Assembly: GCA_028723525.1 (NCBI GenBank)
Contig: JAQYET010000033.1
Span: 150,098-214,097, forward strand
DNA from: Prevotellaceae bacterium
GTDB taxonomy: Bacteria; Bacteroidota; Bacteroidia; Bacteroidales; Bacteroidaceae
Direction of reading: 5' to 3'
Length of the DNA: 64,000 nucleotides
In this document: piece by piece, positions 29,379 to 36,657 of the stretch
Numbering within the stretch: the first letter of the stretch is position 1
How the letters are laid out: every line of letters starts with the position of its first letter
Notes under the pieces: model-generated
Told to the model about the DNA's origin: nothing
What the model saw: only the letters and a program-made list of their open reading frames with translations
Databases searched by the model: none
Made by a program: the position numbers and the translations under genes

Positions 29379-29540
29379 ATGAAAAAGTATGTTTGCGACG
29401 TATGTGGTTATGAGTATGACCCTGAAGTGGGTGATCCTGAGAACGGAATAAAGCCCGGAACAGCATTTGAAGACCTGCCTTCTGATTGGCTTTGCCCACT
29501 TTGCGGCGTTGGTAAGGAAGACTTTTCTGAAGTAGAATAA
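29379..29540 (+). CDS. rub: Rubredoxin
   Basis: A 53-residue iron protein with the four iron-binding cysteines in the classic arrangement: [12 protein letters not shown] (Cys6, Cys9) and [14 protein letters not shown] (Cys39, Cys42). The middle [15 protein letters not shown] loop is typical. It shuttles single electrons in the cytoplasm, often to oxygen- or peroxide-detoxifying enzymes in anaerobes. It is a monocistronic unit with its own promoter and terminator. The 110-base leader is long for this genome. Confidence 0.95.
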   Translation: MKKYVCDVCGYEYDPEVGDPENGIKPGTAFEDLPSDWLCPLCGVGKEDFSEVE

Positions 29541-29565
29541 TAGTCTTTAAGAACAATTTTTTTCC

Positions 29566-29616
29566 TTCCCTTTGGAAAGACCGGATATAAGTTCTTTCCG
29601 AGGGGAATGTCTTTTT
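29566..29616 (+). terminator. Terminator after rubredoxin
   Basis: Arms TTCCCTTTGGAAAGA and TCTTTCCGAGGGGAA (imperfect) with a 12-base loop, followed by TGTCTTTTT. Confidence 0.75.
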
Positions 29617-29708
29617 ATGCCCATTCTCACCGTTCTTCGCTCATCGTTCAATGTTCATCGCTCAACATTACACCCCTAATTGCAGTCTGTTTTGATATAT
29701 AATGCAAA

Positions 29709-29792
29709 GTAAATTCGCCGAAATTGCGAAGCAAAATCGGCGAATTTACTTACCAAAATCGGCGAAATTGCAGAACAAAATCGCCGATTTTA
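29709..29792 (+). repeat. 22-bp repeat array C (four units)
   Basis: Four units with cores starting at 29716, 29738, 29760 and 29782, exactly 22 bp apart; central units read GCAAAATCGGCGAATTTAC and CCAAAATCGGCGAAATTGC. The last unit ends CGATTTT, giving overall dyad symmetry. Located in the 380-base gap between rubredoxin and the convergent 42-residue gene. Confidence 0.9.
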
Positions 29793-29921
29793 TGTTATTA
29801 AAAATATGCTTACCGCAGGTGATAGATAGTCAATGAGAAAGCACTTTGCGGCTTATTGGGTTGAGTTGACAGCGGTTGCCATTGATATGATATATAGAAA
29901 CAGGTCGCTCGTGCAGCCCGG

Positions 29922-30050
29922 TCACAGCGACTCATCTTCCGGTCGCTCTATCTGTCTCTTTGCTTTTGGCAGACATTTTTTCTTCCGTTGCCATTCCGCT
30001 TTCCGCTTTTCGTATTCCTGCTGCCGATATTCAAGGAAGTTGTCTGCCAT
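29922..30050 (-). CDS. Small charged protein, 42 residues
   Basis: A short frame starting MADNFLEYRQQEYEKRKAEW and ending ERPEDESL. It is very rich in Lys, Arg and Glu and should form a single helix, followed by a Lys-rich segment with one Cys. Its ATG lies 9 bases after the stop of the DUF4270 gene, with the same orientation, so it looks like the last gene of that operon. The regular charge pattern, clean stop and tight spacing support a real gene; short proteins beginning MADN-(F/Y)-LE occur in Bacteroidales as far as I recall. Function unknown. Confidence 0.65.
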   Translation of the reverse strand: MADNFLEYRQQEYEKRKAEWQRKKKCLPKAKRQIERPEDESL

Positions 30051-30059
30051 TGCGTGTGC

Positions 30060-31547
30060 CTATTTGTCAGAGAACTTACTATATACCACGCTGATTTCGA
30101 TAGGAGAGTAGGGGTTCGCACTTCCTCCCACAAGTTTGGTACTCGTCAGTCGCATCTCGTTGTCAATGGCTATAATCTGTGCCGGGGTGTAGGTAGTGCC
30201 TGCCGTCATTTTCACGGAAACAGGCACGATAACGACTCTGTTCCAGTTGGGATGGCTCGCCTTCCAGTTGGAATCGCGTTTCTCTCCCTCGGTTTTCATC
30301 TTGTTGATGAATGTGACAAGCGACGAAATGTTGCTGAAGACATAAGTGTTGTTGTATGAACTCTCTGTTTTGCTCGTCTGCGATTTGGCGTCGGACAGGA
30401 ATGTTCTCTTGTTGTCGTTCAGTTTGTTTTTCTCAAAGAAACTGTAAAGGCTGTCTTTCTGTATGAGCAGCAGTCTTGTGGCATTTACGAGCGAATGTTT
30501 CTCGCCAACGTCGGTATTGATTTTCCTAAGTATAATCTTTGCAGTGTTGAGCGTATCTCTTTCGTGCCCTTTCGCTATCTCCTCCACGGGCAGTGTCAAC
30601 TCGGTGAATATCCCTGCCGGTGTTCTCAGGTAGGTGCACGAGTTGTCTTCGGCGAGGATTTTGATTGAATTTCTGTCGTTGCTGATAACGGTTTTCTGTA
30701 TTACCTCTTCCGTTCCGGAGAACGATGCTGTGGCAACCACCTCTTTGTCGCCTTTCTTCACTTTGTAGAAAACGTTGAGTTGCGACAGGTAGATGTTAGC
30801 CATAGAGCCGATACCATTGTCTATTTTGAAATAAAATCCGGGACAAACCTCGTGTATGAAGTTGTAGGAGTTCTTGAAATATGAAGGATTTTCCTTATAT
30901 TTCTGCATTATATAAGTGCCGTAGTTCTTATACTTCTTGCCGTTTTTGTCGGTGTATTCCTTGTTCAGAGGAATTGAGATGTGTGGCACATAAGAACTCG
31001 AATGTCTCATTTCGGCATTGTCTTTCATGTTTGCCAAAGTGTAAGTCTTGCTCACCTTGAAACCGTTGGCGTCAATGTAGCCGTTATCCATCGGGTCGTA
31101 GTTGGAATAATACACCGAGCCTTCTTCCATAGGTCGGCTCATTTCGTATGCCGTCATTTTCATAACGGCAAGCGAGTCGCCGTAGAAGTCGTTGTAATAG
31201 AGGCGCAGTTCACAGGAGTCGGCATAGATGCCGTTGCCGTCTTTCGTCGCGATCTCATCGTCGGCAGGGAATTTGTAGTTCTCCAGAATATGGAATTGAG
31301 CCATGAAATTTCCTGTTATCGTTGCCCCCGTTTCCGGGTCTTTTATGCGCCCGAGATAACCGTTGCTACTTCTCGCCAGCACAGAGTCGGCAACTATTGA
31401 GCGCGACGAGACGATGAACGTGTCTGTCATTATCTTCAGATGGTCATTCGAATCGGTGAGTGATGCGCCGATGTTTTCTGTGGTTTCGTCGCAAGAGACT
31501 ATTGCAAAGGCACATAATGCCAATGTATATATGAATTTGTTTCTCAT
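30060..31547 (-). CDS. DUF4270 domain-containing lipoprotein
   Basis: A 495-residue protein with a lipoprotein signal peptide (MRNKFIYTLALCAFAIVS then Cys19), predicted to be anchored to an envelope membrane. The rest is beta-rich, with GRIKDPETGATITGNFMAQF and DSCELRLYYNDFYGDS matching the DUF4270 family of Bacteroidetes, whose function is not established. It lies 21 bases downstream of the starch-synthase-like gene and 9 bases upstream of the 42-residue gene, so the three probably form one transcript. Confidence 0.88.
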   Translation of the reverse strand: MRNKFIYTLALCAFAIVSCDETTENIGASLTDSNDHLKIMTDTFIVSSRSIVADSVLARSSNGYLGRIKDPETGATITGNFMAQFHILENYKFPADDEIATKDGNGIYADSCELRLYYNDFYGDSLAVMKMTAYEMSRPMEEGSVYYSNYDPMDNGYIDANGFKVSKTYTLANMKDNAEMRHSSSYVPHISIPLNKEYTDKNGKKYKNYGTYIMQKYKENPSYFKNSYNFIHEVCPGFYFKIDNGIGSMANIYLSQLNVFYKVKKGDKEVVATASFSGTEEVIQKTVISNDRNSIKILAEDNSCTYLRTPAGIFTELTLPVEEIAKGHERDTLNTAKIILRKINTDVGEKHSLVNATRLLLIQKDSLYSFFEKNKLNDNKRTFLSDAKSQTSKTESSYNNTYVFSNISSLVTFINKMKTEGEKRDSNWKASHPNWNRVVIVPVSVKMTAGTTYTPAQIIAIDNEMRLTSTKLVGGSANPYSPIEISVVYSKFSDK

Positions 31548-31568
31548 TGAATGTTTTCTTAATGATGT

Positions 31569-32381
31569 TTATTCGTTACCGTAAACAATATCGTAGAAAT
31601 TACTGTAATCATCTCCATTGGCATCCGCATTGAAAGACATCAGGGGAAGGTTGCTTTCCGATGCGTATTTCAGAAGTTCGGTATTGACCTCTTTGCCGGC
31701 AGTTATTATTCCGTCGCTGTAGTCGATGGCGAGTTTCCCGAGTTCCATGAAGTCGAACTTTTCGTTGTATTTTTCGAGTGTTTCAGAGGTTACATCCCTG
31801 TATTCCACGCACTTTTTGAAGTTTTTGCCGAGGTCGCTGCGCAGTTCTTTGCTGAACAATGATGTCACCACTTTGGTGTTTGTAAACGAGGGCTCGTCGT
31901 GATATGCCGTCTTGATGTAAAGTGGTATTACGCTGCTCATCCAGCCCTGACAGTGTATTATATCCGGTGCCCACCTCAGTTTCTTCACCGTCTCAAGCAC
32001 TCCGCGGGCGAAGAAAATGGCACGCTCGCCGTTGTCGGCATACTCATTGCCGTTCTCGTCAACCTCCATTTGGCGTTTGTTGAAATAGTCGTCGTTATCA
32101 ATGAAATAGACTTGTATCCGGGTCTGTGGTATCGATGCCACCTTGATGATGAGCGGATGGTCTGTCTCGTCTATTATAAGCATCATTCTCGACAGGCGTA
32201 TAACCTCGTGCAACTGACCTCTGCGCTCGTTAATCGTTCCCCATTTCGGCATGAAAGTCCTTATCTCATAGCCCTTTTCCTGCACTGCTTGCGGAACATT
32301 CTTTCCAAGCAATGAAAGTTCGCTTTCGGGTACATAGGGAGTTATCTCCTGATTTATGAATAATACCTTTTTTGCTTTCAT
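31569..32381 (-). CDS. Glycogen/starch synthase-like protein, GT5 N-terminal domain only
   Basis: A 270-residue protein that matches only the N-terminal Rossmann half of GT5 starch synthases: KVLFINQEITPYVPESELS at the start, then WAPDIIHCQGWMSSVIPLYI and DYSDGIITAGKEV. The usual KxGG motif that binds ADP-glucose is replaced by SELS, and the C-terminal GT1-like domain is absent, so synthase activity is doubtful. Such short forms next to panC are, to my knowledge, a regular feature of Bacteroidetes. The start at 32381 is set by the promoter element at 32410-32417, which rules out the longer frame to 32420. Confidence 0.8.
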   Translation of the reverse strand: MKAKKVLFINQEITPYVPESELSLLGKNVPQAVQEKGYEIRTFMPKWGTINERRGQLHEVIRLSRMMLIIDETDHPLIIKVASIPQTRIQVYFIDNDDYFNKRQMEVDENGNEYADNGERAIFFARGVLETVKKLRWAPDIIHCQGWMSSVIPLYIKTAYHDEPSFTNTKVVTSLFSKELRSDLGKNFKKCVEYRDVTSETLEKYNEKFDFMELGKLAIDYSDGIITAGKEVNTELLKYASESNLPLMSFNADANGDDYSNFYDIVYGNE

Positions 32382-32409
32382 CTGATATTCATTTTCTGTA
32401 AAATATATG

Positions 32410-32417
32410 CAAAGGTA
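32410..32417 (-). promoter_or_regulatory. -7 element of the starch-synthase-like operon
   Basis: TACCTTTG on the minus strand, 28 bases before the ATG at 32381. Confidence 0.65.
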
Positions 32418-32558
32418 CAAAATATAATCTTATTTCTTATATCTTTTTGTTTAATTTAGTCAAATGCGGTGGAATATTGGCAAATTTTAAAAGTAATCTT
32501 TGCATAATTCATAAAAAAGTAGTTACTTTGCAGCCGCTTTTAAGTACTAATTGTTTAG

Positions 32559-33416
32559 ATGAAAGTATTTCAGAAAATTGTTGAACTTCAGAACGAATTG
32601 TTCGAAGTTCGCAAAGAGGGCAAGGTCATCGGACTTGTTCCCACAATGGGGGCGTTGCACGAAGGGCATGCCTCGCTCGTTGAACGCAGTGTTAAGGATA
32701 ACGATGTCACGGTTGTAAGCATTTTCGTAAACCCCACCCAGTTTAACGATAAGAATGATTTGAACACATATCCGCGTACGATAGAAGCCGACTGTAACAT
32801 TCTTGAACGTGTCGGGGCAGACTACGTATTTGCTCCGACTGTGGAGGAAATCTATCCCGAACCGGACAACCGGCACTTTGAATATCCGCCGATTTCCACC
32901 GTGATGGAGGGTGCTCACCGTCCGGGACATTTCAATGGGGTGTGCCAAGTGGTGAGCAGGCTTTTCTATATTGTCCGCCCGAACAACGCATATTTCGGGG
33001 AGAAAGACTGGCAGCAGATAGCGGTGATTAAGGCAATGGTGAGAGTTTTGGGTATCGGTGTGAACATTGTGGAATGTCCTATCGTGCGAGATAGCGACGG
33101 GTTGGCAAAGAGTTCGCGTAACACTCTGCTCGCTCCGGAAGAGCGTGCGATTGCTCCTAAGATTTACGAGGCATTGAAGTCGAGCGTGGAATATGCCAAG
33201 ACACATACCTTAAAGGAAACTCAAGACAAGGTGATTGCCGACATCAATTCTAACGAAGGGTTGAGAGTGGAGTATTTTTCCATTGTTGACGGAGATACTT
33301 TGCAGGATGTCGCAGCATGGGAAGACAGTAGGTATATCGTGGGTTGCATCACCGTGTATTGCGGTAAGACACCTATACGCTTGATTGACCATATTAAATA
33401 TAAGGATAATTTTTAA
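32559..33416 (+). CDS. panC: Pantothenate synthetase
   Basis: A 285-residue ligase that joins pantoate and beta-alanine using ATP, the last step of pantothenate (vitamin B5) synthesis. The HIGH-like motif is in [16 protein letters not shown], and pantoate/ATP sites appear in [28 protein letters not shown] and [21 protein letters not shown] element lies about 25 bases upstream. It forms a two-gene operon with panD, which starts 14 bases later. Confidence 0.97.
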   Translation: MKVFQKIVELQNELFEVRKEGKVIGLVPTMGALHEGHASLVERSVKDNDVTVVSIFVNPTQFNDKNDLNTYPRTIEADCNILERVGADYVFAPTVEEIYPEPDNRHFEYPPISTVMEGAHRPGHFNGVCQVVSRLFYIVRPNNAYFGEKDWQQIAVIKAMVRVLGIGVNIVECPIVRDSDGLAKSSRNTLLAPEERAIAPKIYEALKSSVEYAKTHTLKETQDKVIADINSNEGLRVEYFSIVDGDTLQDVAAWEDSRYIVGCITVYCGKTPIRLIDHIKYKDNF

Positions 33417-33430
33417 TCAATAGAAACACA

Positions 33431-33775
33431 ATGTTGATAGAAGTTTTAAAGAGTAAGTTGCATTGCGTCACGATTACGGAGGCAAATCTTAACTACATGG
33501 GCAGCATTACTATTGATGAAGACCTGATGGATGCCGCAGGGTTGATTGCCGGTGAGAAAGTGCAGATTGTTAACAACAACAACGGTGAGCGTCTGGAGAC
33601 CTACATCATCAAGGGAGAGCGTGGCTCGGGCAGTGTCTGTCTTAATGGTGCTGCGGCGCGTAAATGTGTTGTGGGCGACACCGTTATCATCATCGCATAC
33701 TGCCTGATGGACTTTGAAGAGGCAAAAACGTATAAGCCGATGGTGGTTTTCCCAAAGGAGGGGAACAAACTTTAG
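33431..33775 (+). CDS. panD: Aspartate 1-decarboxylase
   Basis: A 114-residue pyruvoyl enzyme that makes beta-alanine from aspartate for PanC. The self-cleavage site is Gly24-Ser25 in [18 protein letters not shown], where the serine becomes the pyruvoyl group. The substrate-binding Tyr/Thr region [15 protein letters not shown] and the hydrophobic [17 protein letters not shown] stretch are intact. It ends at a bidirectional terminator. Confidence 0.97.
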   Translation: MLIEVLKSKLHCVTITEANLNYMGSITIDEDLMDAAGLIAGEKVQIVNNNNGERLETYIIKGERGSGSVCLNGAAARKCVVGDTVIIIAYCLMDFEEAKTYKPMVVFPKEGNKL

Positions 33776-33802
33776 GGAGGTATCAATAATACAAATAAAA
33801 AT

Positions 33803-33838
33803 AAAAAGACACGGACTCAAATCCGTGTCTTTTTATTT
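33803..33838. terminator. Bidirectional terminator between panD and mmdC
   Basis: A perfect 13-bp stem, AAAAAGACACGGA with TCCGTGTCTTTTT, and a 6-base loop, placed between convergent genes. Confidence 0.95.
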
Positions 33839-33855
33839 TTGTGTTCAGAGAGTGA

Positions 33856-34287
33856 TTATTCAATAACCACGAGCGGTGTATCTTCCATCACGCTGTCGCC
33901 CACTTTCACGAGAATTGCAGTAACCTTTCCGCTCTTTTCAGAGTCGAGGTTGTTTGCCATTTTCATCGCTTCGAGAACCACGAGCGTGTCTCCCTCGTTA
34001 ACATTGTCGCCTACTGCGACCTTAATGTCTGTCACTACACCCGGCAGCGGAGCTTTGAGGGCATTTGCCGTGTTGACATTTCCCGTTGCAGGGGCACCTT
34101 CTGTTGAGTCGGTTTGCTTGGCAGCCGCCGGATTAACGACAACCTTTTTCTTCTCAGGTTCTGCCTCTTTCTCCATCTCAACTTTATATTCTTCTCCATT
34201 AACGGTTACGGTGGCAATATTCTCTTCTACTTCACCGATTTGCACTTCATAGTCAGTGCCGTTGATTTTATACTTGTATTCTTTCAT
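33856..34287 (-). CDS. mmdC: Biotin carboxyl carrier subunit (methylmalonyl-CoA decarboxylase gamma)
   Basis: A 143-residue biotin carrier. The N-terminal 40 residues form a small beta domain, residues 41-78 are an Ala/Pro/Thr-rich linker, and the C-terminal biotinyl domain carries the biotinylation lysine Lys109 in VVLEAMKMANNL. In Bacteroidetes it carries the carboxyl group released from methylmalonyl-CoA to the membrane subunit MmdB. No mmdB gene follows here; the operon ends at the terminator. Confidence 0.92.
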   Translation of the reverse strand: MKEYKYKINGTDYEVQIGEVEENIATVTVNGEEYKVEMEKEAEPEKKKVVVNPAAAKQTDSTEGAPATGNVNTANALKAPLPGVVTDIKVAVGDNVNEGDTLVVLEAMKMANNLDSEKSGKVTAILVKVGDSVMEDTPLVVIE

Positions 34288-34308
34288 ACTTTGTTAGACG
34301 TTTTAATG

Positions 34309-34461
34309 TTAAGGATGGGCTGTCATGGTGAATATTCTTGAAGACCAGTCGGAGCGATGCCCCTTAATGGTTATGATGTCAGCCTCCTTATCGTGCACAT
34401 TATTGCCCTGAAACTCATGCATGGCAAGAGCAATGGCTGCAAATACTTCGTTTTTTTTCAT
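34309..34461 (-). CDS. Small conserved protein of the methylmalonyl-CoA decarboxylase operon, 50 residues
   Basis: A 50-residue frame beginning MKKNEVFAAIALAMHEF and ending DWSSRIFTMTAHP. It fills the gap between mmdA (24 bases before) and mmdC (21 bases after) in the same orientation. It is not hydrophobic, so it is not the OadG-type membrane anchor usual at this place in Proteobacteria. A similar short protein with a conserved W-S-S-(R/K)-I end is found at this position in Bacteroides operons, as far as I recall. It may be a small assembly or epsilon-like subunit; that is a guess from position and size. Confidence 0.75.
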   Translation of the reverse strand: MKKNEVFAAIALAMHEFQGNNVHDKEADIITIKGHRSDWSSRIFTMTAHP

Positions 34462-34485
34462 TTATTATAGTATTAAATGGTTTCC

Positions 34486-36039
34486 TTACATCGGGATATT
34501 GCCATGCTTCTTTGCCGGCAAAGCTTCGCGTTTTGTTGCAAGTTGTGCCAATGCGCGACAAATGCGGAAACGAGTGTTGCGTGGCTCTATGACATCGTCG
34601 ATATAGCCATATTTCGCAGCCTGATATGGATTTGCGAAGAGGTCGCTGTATTCCTGCTCCTTCTCTGCGAGATATTCTGCCGGGTTCTCTGCCTCTTTCG
34701 CTCCCTTTGCATAAAGAACGGCAACGGCACCCGATGCTCCCATAACGGCAATCTCTGCGTTAGGCCATGCGTAGTTGATGTCTGTGCGGAGCTGCTTGCA
34801 GCCCATAACGATGTGCGAACCACCGTAACTCTTGCGCAGTGTAATCGTAACCTTTGGCACTGTGGCCTCACCGTAAGCGTAGAGGAGTTGTGCTCCGTGG
34901 AGGATAACGGCGTTGTACTCCTGACCTGTGCCCGGAAGGAAGCCCGGAACGTCAACTAATGATACGATAGGAATGTTGAATGCGTCGCAGAAGCGAACAA
35001 AGCGCGCTCCTTTTCGGCTCGCATTAACGTCGAGTACGCCTGCATATGCAGAAGGTTGGTTGGCAACGATGCCGACACTCTGACCGTTGAAGCGTGCGAA
35101 ACCTACGATAATGTTCTTTGCAAACTTAGGTTGTACTTCAAAGAACTCACCATTGTCGGTCACAGCGGTAATCACTTTATACATGTCATACGCCTTATTC
35201 GGGTCGTCGGGCAGTATTTCGTTAAGTATATCAGCCTTGCGGTCGATTGGGTCGGTGCACTCCTTGCGCGGCGCTTCCTCCATATTGTTCTGCGGAATGT
35301 AACTTATGAGAGTCTTAATCATCTCGATTGCCTCTTCCTCTGTCTTAGCAGTGAAGTGCGTTACACCGCTCTTCGAAGCGTGAACTGATGCTCCTCCGAG
35401 ACCTTCTTGGTCAATATCCTCGCCTGTCACGGTCTTTACAACTTTCGGACCAGTAAGGAACATGTATGAAGTATTTTCCATCATGAGGGTGAAGTCGGTA
35501 AGTGCGGGAGAGTAAACTGCACCGCCGGCACACGGACCGAATATTCCCGAAATCTGCGGGATGACACCACTTGCAAGAATATTGCGTTCGAAAATCTCTG
35601 CATATCCTCCGAGGGCATTGATACCTTCTTGAATACGTGCACCGCCGGAGTCGTTAATTCCGATTACGGGGGCACCCATCTTCATACCCAAATCCATTAC
35701 CTTGCAAATCTTCTCTGCCATTGTTTCTGACAGAGAACCGCCATTAACGGTGAAGTCTTGAGCGAAAACGTAAACGAGTCGTCCGTCGATTGTTCCGGAG
35801 CCGGCAACAACACCGTCGCCGAGATATTGCTTCTTTTCCATGCCGAAGTTCGTGCAACGGTGGAGTTTGAACATATCCACTTCTTCGAAACTGCCTTCAT
35901 CAAGAAGCATATCCACACGCTCGCGTGCAGTATATTTACCACGTGCATGCTGTTTTTCGATGGCTTTCTCACCACCTCCAAGACGAGCCTGCTCGCGCTT
36001 GGCGATAAGCTCTTTGATTTTTTCTAATTGTTTGCTCAT
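34486..36039 (-). CDS. mmdA: Methylmalonyl-CoA decarboxylase alpha / propionyl-CoA carboxylase beta-type carboxyltransferase
   Basis: A 517-residue carboxyltransferase of the crotonase superfamily. It moves a carboxyl group between methylmalonyl-CoA and biotin. The N-terminal half has the acyl-CoA oxyanion site (NDSGGARIQEGINALGGYAE, GPCAGGAVYSPALTDF) and the C-terminal half the biotin side (VDVPGFLPGTGQEYN, LRKSYGGSHIVMG). In this phylum it supports propionate formation through the succinate pathway. It is preceded by the epimerase gene (87 bases) and followed by the 50-residue gene and mmdC. Confidence 0.95.
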   Translation of the reverse strand: MSKQLEKIKELIAKREQARLGGGEKAIEKQHARGKYTARERVDMLLDEGSFEEVDMFKLHRCTNFGMEKKQYLGDGVVAGSGTIDGRLVYVFAQDFTVNGGSLSETMAEKICKVMDLGMKMGAPVIGINDSGGARIQEGINALGGYAEIFERNILASGVIPQISGIFGPCAGGAVYSPALTDFTLMMENTSYMFLTGPKVVKTVTGEDIDQEGLGGASVHASKSGVTHFTAKTEEEAIEMIKTLISYIPQNNMEEAPRKECTDPIDRKADILNEILPDDPNKAYDMYKVITAVTDNGEFFEVQPKFAKNIIVGFARFNGQSVGIVANQPSAYAGVLDVNASRKGARFVRFCDAFNIPIVSLVDVPGFLPGTGQEYNAVILHGAQLLYAYGEATVPKVTITLRKSYGGSHIVMGCKQLRTDINYAWPNAEIAVMGASGAVAVLYAKGAKEAENPAEYLAEKEQEYSDLFANPYQAAKYGYIDDVIEPRNTRFRICRALAQLATKREALPAKKHGNIPM

Positions 36040-36126
36040 CTCTTATTCAATAATAAATTTATGTTCGTTTAGTTGTCGGGGCAAAAGGTCGTTGTAAATG
36101 TATTATGCTTTTTGCCTTATGACTTT

Positions 36127-36531
36127 TTAGTGTTCGCAAAGTTCGGTCAGGATACCGCATGTTGACTTCGGGTGAAGGAATGCGATATTGAGGTTCTCTG
36201 CACCTTTACGTGGGGCATTGTCTATCAGGCGTATGCCTTTCTCGTCACACTCTGCAAGTGCTTTTGCCACTCCGTCCTCGATGCAGAAAGCAACGTGGTG
36301 AACGCCCTTGTTGCCTTTGTCGAGCCACTTCTGTATTGTGCTTTCCGGCGATGTGGGTTCCAGAAGTTCGATTTTGGTTTCGCCGCACTTCAAGAATGCG
36401 GTCTTCACCTTTTGGTCTTCAACCACTTCTACTGCGTAACACTTCAATCCAAGCACTTGTTCAAAATAAGGCAAAGCCTCTTCGATGCTCTGAACGGCGA
36501 TGCCTAAATGCTCAATGTGAGATATTTTCAT
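36127..36531 (-). CDS. mce: Methylmalonyl-CoA epimerase
   Basis: A 134-residue vicinal-oxygen-chelate protein converting (R)- to (S)-methylmalonyl-CoA. It begins ISHIEHLGIAVQSIEEALPY with the metal-binding His, has a second metal site in KGVHHVAFCIEDG, and ends with HPKSTCGILTELCEH containing the last Glu ligand. First gene of the mce-mmdA operon; a minus-strand TACCTTTG at 36568-36575 lies 36 bases upstream. Confidence 0.95.
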   Translation of the reverse strand: MKISHIEHLGIAVQSIEEALPYFEQVLGLKCYAVEVVEDQKVKTAFLKCGETKIELLEPTSPESTIQKWLDKGNKGVHHVAFCIEDGVAKALAECDEKGIRLIDNAPRKGAENLNIAFLHPKSTCGILTELCEH

Positions 36532-36567
36532 AATATTTTTTTATATAAATGATTAGTATGATGTCTG

Positions 36568-36575
36568 CAAAGGTA
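36568..36575 (-). promoter_or_regulatory. -7 element of the mce-mmdA operon
   Basis: TACCTTTG on the minus strand, 36 bases before the mce ATG. Confidence 0.65.
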
Positions 36576-36657
36576 CGAATTTTATTTTAAACGAACCAAC
36601 TTTATTGCTGAAATAATCATAAATGTTTAGCACCGGTGGATTTTATTGAACAGGAAT

